Source: Taibaiella sp. KBW10
Lineage (GTDB): Bacteria; Bacteroidota; Bacteroidia; Chitinophagales; Chitinophagaceae
Direction of reading: 5' to 3'
Assembly: GCF_003852495.1 (NCBI RefSeq)
Contig: NZ_QAJI01000001.1
Coordinates: forward strand, 506,935 to 570,934
DNA: 64,000 nucleotides
The notes below the pieces were generated by a model. It did no database searches. It worked only from the letters and a program-made list of their open reading frames with translations, and had not been told where the DNA came from. Positions 9,187 through 18,340 of this stretch are shown in pieces. Position numbers and translations under genes: made by a program. Each line of letters begins with the position of its first letter. The first letter of the stretch is position 1.

Positions 9187-9594
9187 ATGAGAATAGTCTT
9201 ATTCCTTATCTACTGCTGTTGCTTTTTGTTCAACAGTAATACGCCCGCCTTCTCGGCAGCGTACAGGAGTGCTATTACTCATACCCATACGCCACAGAGC
9301 AAACAAAAACATCATAAACATTACTACAATACAAATAGTACTCATGCGGCCATTGAAGGATATGCGCTGAGTACAAATGAGGAATGCCTCAGTAACGATG
9401 ATGATACAGAGGAAGACGAAGACCATAACCAGTCTTTCAATTTCCAGAAAATACAACACAGGCAACAAAGCCTGTACACTTATTCCGCTGCTCCATTCAT
9501 CACGAATGAGCTCTGCAGCTATCTAAAATCTTCTTTGTTCTATTTCGGACAAGAATCGCATAAGTATATTATGCAAGGGGTTTTGCGCATTTGA
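9187..9594 (+). CDS. Small secreted His-rich protein of unknown function
   Basis: 135 residues. An N-terminal signal peptide (residues 1 to about 24: hydrophobic LFLIYCCCFLF) is followed by a His/Asn/Lys-rich stretch (HTHTPQSKQKHHKHYY), then an acidic run (DDDTEEDEDHN). No family recognised. The His and Asp/Glu clusters could bind metal, and the next operon is an RND efflux pump, but a link is only a guess. The correctly placed promoter and coherent signal peptide support a real gene. Only 179 bases separate it from the efflux adaptor gene. Confidence 0.6.
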   Translation: MRIVLFLIYCCCFLFNSNTPAFSAAYRSAITHTHTPQSKQKHHKHYYNTNSTHAAIEGYALSTNEECLSNDDDTEEDEDHNQSFNFQKIQHRQQSLYTYSAAPFITNELCSYLKSSLFYFGQESHKYIMQGVLRI

Positions 9595-9773
9595 GCCATC
9601 CCCCACCTTCTTTCTATACCTGAAAGAAGACACCCTTCCTTTTTTTAATAAAACATAAGCTACGCAATCATATTGATGCAGGGCTTCTTCAGTCGTTTTC
9701 ACAGGACTGATGTTTTTCTCTTCCTAAAATACCCAAACAGTACCCCTCCAAAATATCATATCCAATTAATATC

Positions 9774-10856
9774 ATGAAGAAAATGATCATGTTTGCAGGC
9801 TTGTGTGCCCTATTGATCCATACAAGTTGCAGCTCAAAAAAGAAAGAAAAAGAAGAAGAAACTAAATATACGGGCACCAGCCCTATGGCTATGGACACCT
9901 CCTTTACCAAGGAATATGTAGCACAAATACGCTCTGTGCGGAATGTAGAACTGCGGGCTCAGGAAAAAGGGTTTCTGCAAAATATCTATGTAGATGAAGG
10001 ACAATTTGTAAAAGCCGGGCAACTTCTTTTTAAGATCATGCCGAAGTTTTATGAAGCAGAACTACAGAAGGCACAGGCAGAAGCAAAAGCGGCAGAAATT
10101 GAATTATTAAATGCCAAAACCCTGGCCGATAAAAACATTGTCTCCAAAAATGAACAGGCACTGGCACAGGCAAAACTGGAGCAGGCCAGAGCAGAAATCT
10201 CCCTGGCAAGGCTCCATCTTTCCTTTACTGATATCAGAGCCCCTTTTGACGGAACCATCGACCGTATTCCCAAAAAACTGGGAAGCCTTATTGATGAAGG
10301 AGAACTGCTGACCAGCCTTTCGGATAATAGTTCGGTATTTGCTTACTTCAATGTTTCAGAACCCGAATATCTCCAATACCAAACCAACATAAAAGACAGA
10401 GGCGATAACCAAGTGAGCCTGCTCTTAGCCAATGGACAAACCCTGCCCTATAAGGGAATGATCGAAATTATCGAAAGTGAATTTGATAATGAGACCGGCA
10501 ATATCGCCTTTAGGGCCAAGTTTCCCAATACCGATAAACTCCTGAAAAACGGACAAACCGGTAAAGTCTTAATGACCGTTCCGCTGAAACAAGCCATCCT
10601 TATTCCACAAAAAGCCACTTATGAAATTCAGGACAAAAAATATGTTTTTGTCATCGACAAGAACAATGTGATCAGTTCCAGAAACATTACGGTTGGTGGC
10701 GAAATGCCGGACCTCTATGTCGTACAAAGCGGCTTAACCACAACAGACAGAATACTGCTCGAAGGGGTACAAAAAGTAAAAGACGGCGACAAAATCAAGT
10801 ATGAATATGAGCAACCCCAGGAAGTGATGGCTCACCTTCGTTTAAAAGCCGAATAG
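9774..10856 (+). CDS. RND efflux periplasmic adaptor (membrane fusion) lipoprotein
   Basis: 360 residues. Lipobox LIHTSC with Cys19 as the lipidated residue, followed by a Lys-rich linker. Biotinyl-lipoyl halves flank an alpha-hairpin (about 90-150, Ala/Gln/Glu-rich), then beta-barrel and membrane-proximal domains (FRAKFPN, LKNGQTGKVLMTVP, LIPQKATYEIQ). This is the AcrA/MexA role: bridges the inner-membrane pump to the outer-membrane channel. First gene of a three-gene operon, 27 bases before the permease. Confidence 0.93.
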   Translation: MKKMIMFAGLCALLIHTSCSSKKKEKEEETKYTGTSPMAMDTSFTKEYVAQIRSVRNVELRAQEKGFLQNIYVDEGQFVKAGQLLFKIMPKFYEAELQKAQAEAKAAEIELLNAKTLADKNIVSKNEQALAQAKLEQARAEISLARLHLSFTDIRAPFDGTIDRIPKKLGSLIDEGELLTSLSDNSSVFAYFNVSEPEYLQYQTNIKDRGDNQVSLLLANGQTLPYKGMIEIIESEFDNETGNIAFRAKFPNTDKLLKNGQTGKVLMTVPLKQAILIPQKATYEIQDKKYVFVIDKNNVISSRNITVGGEMPDLYVVQSGLTTTDRILLEGVQKVKDGDKIKYEYEQPQEVMAHLRLKAE

Positions 10857-10883
10857 TTTTCATCCCCCCAATAACCTAATTCA

Positions 10884-13800
10884 ATGTTTAATAAATTCAT
10901 TCAGAGACCGGTATTATCTATTGTAATATCGCTCATCATCGTATTTTTAGGGATACTGGCCATGACAAACCTGCCGGTAACCCAGTTCCCCTCCATTTCG
11001 CCACCTAAGGTAAATGTAACCGCAGACTATCCCGGTGCCAATGGAGAGTTAATGATCAAATCTGTAATCATTCCCCTGGAAAGAGCCCTGAACGGCGTTC
11101 CCGGGATGAAATATATGACCTCCGATGCCGGTAATGACGGAGAAGCGACCATACAGGTTGTGTTCAACCTGGGTACCGATCCCAATCAGGCTGCATTGAA
11201 TGTACAGAACCGCGTGGCTTCTGTCGTCAACAAACTACCGCCACTGGTGGTAAGGGAAGGGGTTAAGATAACCCGTGAAGAGTCAAACATGCTGATGTAT
11301 GTGAATCTTTACAGTAAAGATCCGAATACGGATCAAAAATTCCTGTTCAACTTTGCCGACATCAATGTATTGGCAGAACTCAGACGGGTAAATGGTGTAG
11401 GTGTTGCCGACATTTTGGGTAACCGCGAATATGCCATGAGGATCTGGTTAAAACCCGACCGTATGCTGGCCTATAAAATATCGGCCGACGAAGTCATGGA
11501 AGCCCTGTCTGCCCAAAGTCTGGAAGCCTCGCCGGGCAAGACCGGTGAGAGTTCGGGCAAACGCTCCCAAACCTTTGAATATGTATTGAAGTATTCCGGA
11601 AGGTTTACGACTAAAGAACAATACGAAAATGTAGTGCTCCGATCAAATGCCAATGGTGAAATCCTGCGCCTGAAGGACGTTGCCGGGGTAGAATTTGGCA
11701 GCTCGATGTACGATATTTATTCCAACCTGAACGGCAGGCCATCGGCAGCCATCGTCTTAAAGCAGTCTTACGGAAGTAATGCGAGCCAGGTAATCAAGGA
11801 TGTAAAAGCCAAGCTGGAAGAAATCAAAAAAAGGTCCTTTCCTAAAGGAATGGATTATGAAATCAGCTATGACGTTTCTAAATTCCTGGATGCTTCTATC
11901 GAAAAAGTAATCCATACCCTGATCGAAGCCTTTATTCTGGTGGGTTTGGTGGTTTTCCTTTTTCTTGGGGACTGGCGCTCCACGATTATCCCGGCCATAG
12001 CCGTACCGGTATCCCTTATCGGAACCTTTATGTTTATGCAATTTTTTGGCATTACCCTCAACCTGATTACGCTCTTTGCCCTGGTGCTGGCGATCGGGGT
12101 CGTGGTAGATGATGCCATCGTAGTGATCGAAGCCGTCCATGCCAATATGGAAGAGTTCCATCTCAGCCCGCGAAAGGCCACGAAGAAAGCCTTGCACGAA
12201 ATTTCCGGTGCCATTATCGCCATTACCTTTTTGATGGCCGCGGTATTTATTCCCGTAGCCTTCATGTCCGGACCGGTGGGTATTTTCTACCGGCAGTTCT
12301 CCATCACCATGGCTACCGCCATTATCCTTTCGGGTATTGTAGCCCTGACGCTGACGCCGGCCTTATGTGCGATGATCTTAAAAAACAATCATGGCAAACC
12401 TAAAAAGAAAACACCGGTCAACCGATTTATCGACGGCTTCAACAATAAATTTAATAAAACCTCTGACAAGTACCAGAATGTACTGGGTAAGATTGTCAGT
12501 AGAAGAAGTGTTACGGTCATTACCCTGTTGGCTTTCTGTGCCGGAACATGGCTTTTAAGCGGCAGCGTTCCTTCCGGATTTATTCCCAATGAGGATCAGG
12601 GGATGTTTTATGCCATTATCCAAACGCCTCCCGGATCTTCATTAGAAAGAACCAATAATGTTGCGGAAAAGCTGCAAAAAATTGCAGAAGGCGTAGACGG
12701 CGTTTCCTCTGTTTCTGCCCTGGCCGGTTATGAGATCCTTACCGAAGGTACCGGCTCTAACTCTGGTACTTGTTTGATCAACCTTAAAGACTGGAACGAG
12801 CGTAAGCATTCCGTACAGGAGATCATGACAGAACTGGAAGAAAAATCGAAGGATATACCCGGAGCCAATATTGAATTCTTCCAGCCACCCGCTGTGCCCG
12901 GATACGGTGCCGCCGGTGGTTTTGAATTGCGCCTGCTGGATAAAGCTGGATCGGGCGATTACAAAAAAATGGAAACGGTAAACAATAACTTTGTAAAAGA
13001 ACTGAGTAAACGGCCGGAACTCTCTTCGGTATTCAGCTTTTACAGCGCCAGCTTCCCGCAATTTATGCTGAAGGTCGATAACGACCTGGCACAACAGAAA
13101 GGGGTTTCTATTGAGAATGCCATGAATACTTTATCTACGCTTTTGGGCAGTAACTATGAGATCAGTTATATCCAGTTTGGCCGCCAGTATAAGGTGATCG
13201 TACAGGCTGCTCCGGAGTACCGGGCACTGCCGGATGATGTATTGAAGCTATACGTCAAGAACAATCGTGATGAGATGGTACCCTACTCCGCCTTTATGCA
13301 CTTGGAGAAAGTATATGGCCTTTCTGAGATCACAAGGCACAACATGTACAACTCTTCGGAGATCAGTGGTTCTGCAGCACCCGGCTTTAGTAGTGGTACG
13401 GCCATTAAAGTTATTCAAGAGGTTGCAGACAAAACCTTACCCAGAGGCTTTGGTATCGGATGGGCAGGGATCTCTGCCGATGAGGTGGCACAGGGCAATC
13501 AGGCTATTTATATCTTCCTTATTTGTCTTGGTTTTGTATACCTCATCTTAGCCGCACAATACGAAAGCTTCATCCTTCCGCTATCCGTTATCCTTTCCCT
13601 GCCGGCAGGTATTTTTGGAGCCTTTCTTTTATTAAAATTAACGGGCCTGGAAAATAATATCTATGCGCAGGTAGCCATGGTAATGCTGATTGGTTTATTG
13701 GGTAAAAATGCAGTATTGATTGTAGAATTTGCCGTGCAGCGGCACCGTGCAGGAAAATCCATTCTCGAAGCGGCTATGGAAGGCTCCAAAGCCAGGTTCC

Positions 13801-14051
13801 GCCCGATTTTGATGACCTCATTTGCTTTTATCGCGGGCTTAATCCCGCTGGTACTTGCGAGCGGTCCGGGTAAGATCGGGAACAGAACAATCGGTACGGC
13901 CGCCGCCGGTGGTATGTTGCTGGGTACGATCTGTGGGGTGTTTGTGATCCCCGGTTTGTACTACATTTTCGGCAGCATCGCCGCCAAGCATAAACTGGTC
14001 AAAAATGAAGAAGAAAATCCCCTAACCGAAGAAATCGATAACAATGTATAA
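10884..14051 (+). CDS. RND multidrug efflux permease (HAE1/AcrB family)
   Basis: 1055 residues, 12-TM proton-driven inner-membrane pump. The proton relay residues are intact: two Asp in GVVVDDAIVVIEA of TM4 and Lys in GLLGKNAVLIVEFA of TM10. Starts MFNKFIQRPVLSIVIS, as HAE1 pumps do. TM blocks lie near residues 10-30, 340-500, 540-560 and 870-1040, with two large periplasmic loops between. Typical substrates are hydrophobic antibiotics, bile salts or dyes; specificity not readable. Its end overlaps the outer-membrane factor by 8 bases. Confidence 0.95.
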   Translation: MFNKFIQRPVLSIVISLIIVFLGILAMTNLPVTQFPSISPPKVNVTADYPGANGELMIKSVIIPLERALNGVPGMKYMTSDAGNDGEATIQVVFNLGTDPNQAALNVQNRVASVVNKLPPLVVREGVKITREESNMLMYVNLYSKDPNTDQKFLFNFADINVLAELRRVNGVGVADILGNREYAMRIWLKPDRMLAYKISADEVMEALSAQSLEASPGKTGESSGKRSQTFEYVLKYSGRFTTKEQYENVVLRSNANGEILRLKDVAGVEFGSSMYDIYSNLNGRPSAAIVLKQSYGSNASQVIKDVKAKLEEIKKRSFPKGMDYEISYDVSKFLDASIEKVIHTLIEAFILVGLVVFLFLGDWRSTIIPAIAVPVSLIGTFMFMQFFGITLNLITLFALVLAIGVVVDDAIVVIEAVHANMEEFHLSPRKATKKALHEISGAIIAITFLMAAVFIPVAFMSGPVGIFYRQFSITMATAIILSGIVALTLTPALCAMILKNNHGKPKKKTPVNRFIDGFNNKFNKTSDKYQNVLGKIVSRRSVTVITLLAFCAGTWLLSGSVPSGFIPNEDQGMFYAIIQTPPGSSLERTNNVAEKLQKIAEGVDGVSSVSALAGYEILTEGTGSNSGTCLINLKDWNERKHSVQEIMTELEEKSKDIPGANIEFFQPPAVPGYGAAGGFELRLLDKAGSGDYKKMETVNNNFVKELSKRPELSSVFSFYSASFPQFMLKVDNDLAQQKGVSIENAMNTLSTLLGSNYEISYIQFGRQYKVIVQAAPEYRALPDDVLKLYVKNNRDEMVPYSAFMHLEKVYGLSEITRHNMYNSSEISGSAAPGFSSGTAIKVIQEVADKTLPRGFGIGWAGISADEVAQGNQAIYIFLICLGFVYLILAAQYESFILPLSVILSLPAGIFGAFLLLKLTGLENNIYAQVAMVMLIGLLGKNAVLIVEFAVQRHRAGKSILEAAMEGSKARFRPILMTSFAFIAGLIPLVLASGPGKIGNRTIGTAAAGGMLLGTICGVFVIPGLYYIFGSIAAKHKLVKNEEENPLTEEIDNNV

Positions 14052-15477
14052 ATTCAAAATAGATCGCCGGCTGGCGACGCTGGGCTTATGCCTGGCCATC
14101 GCCGGCTGTAATATACCAAAAGTCATGCAGCGGACGGAAAACCACTCCGTTCCCCAATCCTACAATAATACTCAGGACAGCACCAATACCGGCCAACAGC
14201 AATGGCACGATTTTTTTAAAGACCCCTATCTGGCGGACCTGATTGATACGGCTTTAAAGAATAACCAGGAATTGATGATCACCCTGCAGGAAATGGTGAT
14301 TGCCCAAAACGATATCCGTTTAAGAAAAGGCGCATTATTCCCAAGTGTACGCCTGGGTGGTGGCGCAGGATTGGAAAAAGTAGGTCGCTATACCAGTCAG
14401 GGTGCGGGTGATGCTTCAACAGACATCAAACCCGGAAAACCCGTACCGGATTGGTTGCCCGATCAGAAAATTGCCGCCTATGCAGAATGGGAGGTAGATA
14501 TCTGGAAAAAACTACGCAATGCCAAGAAAGCAGCCGTCAGCCGGTATTTATCGACCGTGGAAGGGAAGAACTTTGTGCTGACCAACCTGATTGCCGAAGT
14601 GGCCAATACTTATTATGAGTTGCTGGCTTTAGACAATCAGCTGGCGATTGTGAAACAAAATATCGAGCTGCAAAAGAATGCCCTTGAGATTGTAAAAGTA
14701 CAGAAACAGGCCGCCAGAACAACGGAGCTTGCCGTCCAGAAGTTTCAGGCGGAAGTCTTGAATTCCCAAAGCCTGGAATACGACATTGTACAAAATATAA
14801 GTGAAACGGAAAACAGGATCAACTTCTTACTGGGCCGCTATCCACAGCCTATTCCAAGAGACAAAAGCAACTTCCTGGAATTGCTGCCGGCAAGTGTGCA
14901 GTCCGGTATTCCGGCACAACTATTGGCCAATCGTCCGGATATTAAACAGGCGGAACAAAGCCTGATCGCAGCCAAGCTGGATGTGAAGGTTGCACGTGCC
15001 GAGTTTTATCCTTCACTTAATATTTCGGCCTCGGTAGGGCTACAAGCCTTTAATCCGGCTTACCTGGTCAAGTTACCGGAATCGCTGCTGGCCTCTCTGG
15101 TGGGTGATCTGGCCGGTCCGTTGATTAACCGGAATGCAATTAAGGCAGAATATTTTAGTGCGAATGCCCGGCAATTACAAGCGGTATACAATTATGAGCG
15201 CACGGTGCTGAACGCCTATCTGGAGGTATACAACCAGGTTTCCAAAATAGACAATTTGGGTAAGAGTTATGACTTGAAATCCCAACAGGTAGCGGCCTTA
15301 ACCAGGTCGATCAGTATTGCCAATGACCTGTTCAGCTCTGCCAGAGCAGATTATTTTGAGGTACTGATGACCCAAAGGGATGCCCTGGAATCAAAACTGG
15401 AATTGATCGAAACTAAAAAGCAGCAATTTAATGCTGTGGTGAATATCTACAGAGGCCTGGGTGGTGGCTGGAAGTAA
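14044..15477 (+). CDS. Outer membrane efflux channel lipoprotein (OprM/NodT family)
   Basis: 477 residues. Signal peptide with lipobox AIAGC (Cys22). Two OEP repeats (about 65-255 and 285-470) of long amphipathic helices; LANRPDIKQAEQSLIAAKLDVKVARAEFYPS-type signature is present, with the LLANRPDI core. Completes the tripartite RND pump with the two preceding genes, overlapping the permease by 8 bases. A strong terminator follows 21 bases after the stop. Confidence 0.95.
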   Translation: MYKFKIDRRLATLGLCLAIAGCNIPKVMQRTENHSVPQSYNNTQDSTNTGQQQWHDFFKDPYLADLIDTALKNNQELMITLQEMVIAQNDIRLRKGALFPSVRLGGGAGLEKVGRYTSQGAGDASTDIKPGKPVPDWLPDQKIAAYAEWEVDIWKKLRNAKKAAVSRYLSTVEGKNFVLTNLIAEVANTYYELLALDNQLAIVKQNIELQKNALEIVKVQKQAARTTELAVQKFQAEVLNSQSLEYDIVQNISETENRINFLLGRYPQPIPRDKSNFLELLPASVQSGIPAQLLANRPDIKQAEQSLIAAKLDVKVARAEFYPSLNISASVGLQAFNPAYLVKLPESLLASLVGDLAGPLINRNAIKAEYFSANARQLQAVYNYERTVLNAYLEVYNQVSKIDNLGKSYDLKSQQVAALTRSISIANDLFSSARADYFEVLMTQRDALESKLELIETKKQQFNAVVNIYRGLGGGWK

Positions 15478-15498
15478 ATAAGGATTCATTAATGCTGT

Positions 15499-15529
15499 AA
15501 AGGGCCGTCTTAAAACAAGACGGCCCTTT
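15499..15529. terminator. Rho-independent terminator of the RND operon
   Basis: Perfect 13-bp stem (15499-15511 / 15517-15529), AAAAC loop. Confidence 0.85.
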
Positions 15530-15671
15530 GGTATTATTTATATCCTGAAACGTTAAAATCGGGGGTACAATTCTTTTTCCGCACATATTTACCGAAATTT
15601 GTTTGATGCCGGAATAGAGCGACCTTATAGCAGAATTGATAAAGATCATCTTTTATCTCTTCAGGGTCTTG

Positions 15672-15679
15672 TATTTTCG
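15672..15679 (+). promoter_or_regulatory. -7-like element TATTTTCG of the persulfide/rhodanese operon
   Basis: One-base variant of TAnnTTTG, 33 bases before ATG 15713. Confidence 0.4.
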
Positions 15680-15712
15680 CAGGAGCAAATAAATAAAAAC
15701 ATATATAAATAG

Positions 15713-17125
15713 ATGAAAGTAGAGCAAATTTATACCGGTTGTTTAGCACAAGGAGCTTATTATATTGTATCCGATGGCGAAGCGGCCATTATAGATCCTT
15801 TAAGAGAAGTACAGCCTTATCTGGACAGATTATCTAAAGATGGAGTACGCTTAAAATACATTTTTGAGACCCATTTTCATGCTGATTTTGTATCGGGCCA
15901 TTTAGACCTGAGCAAAGCTACAGGAGCTCCGATCGTTTATGGACCAACGGCCCAGCCGGCCTTTGAATCTATAATCGCCACAGATGGTCAGGAATTCAAG
16001 GTAGGCAAGGCAACAATCAAAGCACTGCATACACCCGGCCATACGATGGAAAGCACCACCTACCTGCTGATCAATGAAGCCGGCGAGGAAGAGGCCATCT
16101 TTAGTGGCGATACTTTATTCTTGGGAGATGTAGGCCGTCCCGATCTGGCACAGAAAGCGGCCACAATGACTCAGGAGCAACTGGCCGGTATGCTTTATGA
16201 TAGTCTGATGCAAAAGATCATGCCTTTGCCCGATACCGTAACGGTATACCCTGCTCATGGCGCGGGTTCTGCCTGTGGCAAAAATATGCAGAAGGAAACG
16301 GTAGATAGCCTGGGCAATCAAAAAAGAACGAATTATGCTTTAAACCAACCGGACAAAGCAAGCTTTATCGAAGCGGTGACCGAAGGCCTTTTGGCCCCTC
16401 CGGGATATTTTGGCATGAATGTAGCCATGAATAAACTGGGTTACGAATCCTTTGACAATGTGATGCAAAAAGGAAAGCAGGCCTTATCGCCCAACGCTTT
16501 TGAAAGTGCGGCAGAGGAAACAGGAGCTTTAATCTTAGACACCAGAAACAGCGGCGACTTTAGCAAAGGTTTTATTCCTAATGCGATCAGTATCGGCTTG
16601 AAGGGCGATTTTGCCCCTTGGGTAGGTGCTATGATTGTGGATGTAAAACAACCTTTACTATTGGTTGTTGATGAAGGAAATATTGAAGAAGCCATTACCA
16701 GACTGAGCCGTGTAGGCTTTGATAACGTACTGGGCTATCTGGAAGGTGGTTTCGAGGCCTGGAAACAATCGGGCAAAGAAGTAGATACTGTACACCGTAT
16801 TGATGCCGCGCAGTTTGCCACAGCATTAAAAGAAGATTCGGTTGTGATTGATGTGCGCAAAGACGGAGAATATGCCGCAGAACATGTTGATGGCGCGTAC
16901 AGTTGGCCTTTAGCTTCCATTAATGACTGGATCAAAGACCTAAACCCGGAGCAACCTTTTTTCCTGCATTGTGCCGGTGGCTATCGCAGCATGATCGCAG
17001 CCAGTATTTTACAAGCAAGAGGATACCGGAATTTTAGTGAAGTGTATGGAGGCTATAATGCCATCGCAAAAACGGAAGTCCCTAAAACTGATTTTGTATG
17101 TCAAAGCAAACAACTGAGCAAATAA
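15713..17125 (+). CDS. Persulfide dioxygenase-like MBL-fold protein fused to two rhodanese domains
   Basis: 470 residues. The N-terminal MBL domain (1 to about 245) has ETHFHADFVSGH (His54, His56, Asp58, His63), LHTPGHTMES and FSGDTLFLGDVGRPDL, as in the ETHE1 mononuclear-iron persulfide dioxygenases; the sixth MBL position is Phe instead of His, consistent with a one-metal site. Rhodanese domain 1 (about 265-355) lacks a catalytic Cys. Rhodanese domain 2 (about 370-460) has the loop HCAGGYRS with the catalytic Cys. It likely oxidises glutathione/low-molecular persulfide sulfane sulfur to sulfite. First gene of an operon with TPMT-like, small membrane and thioredoxin genes. Confidence 0.9.
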   Translation: MKVEQIYTGCLAQGAYYIVSDGEAAIIDPLREVQPYLDRLSKDGVRLKYIFETHFHADFVSGHLDLSKATGAPIVYGPTAQPAFESIIATDGQEFKVGKATIKALHTPGHTMESTTYLLINEAGEEEAIFSGDTLFLGDVGRPDLAQKAATMTQEQLAGMLYDSLMQKIMPLPDTVTVYPAHGAGSACGKNMQKETVDSLGNQKRTNYALNQPDKASFIEAVTEGLLAPPGYFGMNVAMNKLGYESFDNVMQKGKQALSPNAFESAAEETGALILDTRNSGDFSKGFIPNAISIGLKGDFAPWVGAMIVDVKQPLLLVVDEGNIEEAITRLSRVGFDNVLGYLEGGFEAWKQSGKEVDTVHRIDAAQFATALKEDSVVIDVRKDGEYAAEHVDGAYSWPLASINDWIKDLNPEQPFFLHCAGGYRSMIAASILQARGYRNFSEVYGGYNAIAKTEVPKTDFVCQSKQLSK

Positions 17126-17128
17126 AAC

Positions 17129-17764
17129 ATGGCGGAAGATAAAGATATAACCTGCTGTGTGAAGGCTTGTGATCAGCCTTTAGACAAAACATACTGGAAT
17201 ACCCAATGGGAAAATGAGCAAATCGGATGGGACATAGGCTATGCCGCTCCGGCGATTGTGGCTTATATGCAGCAATACCCAAATAAAGAGGCCCGTATTT
17301 TAATCGCGGGCTGTGGCAATGCCTATGAGGCGGAAGCCTTGTGCGATATGGGTTTTAAGCACATTACCTTAGTAGACATTGCGCCAAAAGCAGTGCTGCT
17401 TTTACAGGAAAAATTTGCAGACAAGCCGGAAATAAATGTGGTTTTGGGCGACTTTTTTGAACATGAGGGTCAATATGACCTGATGATTGAACAAACCTTT
17501 TTCTGTGCAATTCCTCCCGGAAAAAGAACAGATTATGCCCAACAAGCCCGCAAGCTGTTAAGCGATAAGGGCAAGATCATCGGTCTTTTATTCGACAGGA
17601 GATTTGAGCAGCAAGGCCCACCCTTTGGTGGCTGCCCTTGCGAATACAAGCCTGTCTTCAATCCTTATTTTGAGATAAAAACGATGGATTTATGTACCAA
17701 TAGCATTAAACCACGGGAACATCAAGAGGTATTTATCATTTTAAATAAAAAAGATAATGAATAG
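17129..17764 (+). CDS. TPMT-family SAM-dependent thiol/chalcogen methyltransferase
   Basis: 211 residues of the thiopurine S-methyltransferase class: YWNTQWENEQIGWDIG near the N-terminus, SAM-binding ILIAGCGNAYEAEAL, acidic LVDIAP at the end of beta-2, GDFFE and EQTFFCAIPP. Bacterial relatives methylate thiols, selenium or tellurium compounds. Only 3 bases after the persulfide dioxygenase stop and overlapping the next gene by 8 bases, so methylation of sulfide or thiols would fit the operon (inference). The N-terminus carries a CCVKAC cysteine cluster not seen in typical members. Confidence 0.85.
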   Translation: MAEDKDITCCVKACDQPLDKTYWNTQWENEQIGWDIGYAAPAIVAYMQQYPNKEARILIAGCGNAYEAEALCDMGFKHITLVDIAPKAVLLLQEKFADKPEINVVLGDFFEHEGQYDLMIEQTFFCAIPPGKRTDYAQQARKLLSDKGKIIGLLFDRRFEQQGPPFGGCPCEYKPVFNPYFEIKTMDLCTNSIKPREHQEVFIILNKKDNE

Positions 17765-17954
17765 AAGGGTGTGGGGTACCTGGACAGTACGGCGTTTAGC
17801 TTACCTGATTATTGGTTTATGGATCGCCATACAATCTGCAATGGGTCAAGAATGGCTACTGGCGGCACTCGGCGGCTATTTTTCGGTATTGGCTATCTTC
17901 AAACTCGGCTGTGCCGGAAATCAATGTACTACCCTTAACACAATAAAAAAATAA
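17757..17954 (+). CDS. Small two-TM membrane protein with Cys-containing tail (DUF2892-like)
   Basis: 65 residues: two hydrophobic segments (about 12-29 and 33-50) and a C-terminal KLGCAGNQC tail. It resembles YgaP/DUF2892-type small membrane proteins found beside rhodaneses and thioredoxins. The paired Cys could carry sulfur or be reduced by the thioredoxin 4 bases downstream (inference). Overlaps the methyltransferase by 8 bases, so certainly cotranscribed. Confidence 0.75.
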   Translation: MNRRVWGTWTVRRLAYLIIGLWIAIQSAMGQEWLLAALGGYFSVLAIFKLGCAGNQCTTLNTIKK

Positions 17955-17958
17955 AATT

Positions 17959-18261
17959 ATGCTCGATAAATTTCAAGAACTGATTAATGATGAAAAACCG
18001 GTACTGATCGATTTTTTTGCAACTTGGTGCGGCCCTTGTCAGGCAATGGCTCCCGTATTAGAACAGGTAAAAGAGGAAATCGGTGATCAGGCCAGGGTCG
18101 TGAAGATCGATGTCGATAAATTCGGACAGATCGCACAGGAATACCAGATCAGCAGCGTACCCACCTTTATGATTTTCAAAAAAGGAGAAGCGGTGTGGCG
18201 TCATAGTGGTACTGCACCAAAATCAGAGCTGGTCAAATTATTACAGGCCAACGCCGGCTGA
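17959..18261 (+). CDS. Thioredoxin
   Basis: 100 residues, standard thioredoxin fold with active site ATWCGPCQAMAP, cis-Pro loop SVPTFMIF and FKKGE. Cytoplasmic disulfide reductant. Last gene of the persulfide operon, where it could release sulfur from rhodanese-bound persulfide. Not necessarily the main housekeeping thioredoxin. Confidence 0.93.
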   Translation: MLDKFQELINDEKPVLIDFFATWCGPCQAMAPVLEQVKEEIGDQARVVKIDVDKFGQIAQEYQISSVPTFMIFKKGEAVWRHSGTAPKSELVKLLQANAG

Positions 18262-18286
18262 GTTTGTCAGCCTGTTTATACGATAA

Positions 18287-18340
18287 AGCCTCGCAATTAT
18301 GCTGCTATCCGTCACAGGATGGAGTACTGATTGCGGGGCT
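18287..18340. terminator. Bidirectional terminator between thioredoxin and nnr
   Basis: 11-bp stem with one G-T pair (18287-18297 / 18330-18340), a ~32-base loop, and T-run on the plus strand. It overlaps the nnr stop codon at 18339-18341. Confidence 0.6.

Noticed and set aside
12389..12589. Antisense frames within the efflux permease and other long genes
   Set aside because: They coincide with strong sense coding genes and lack signals of their own.
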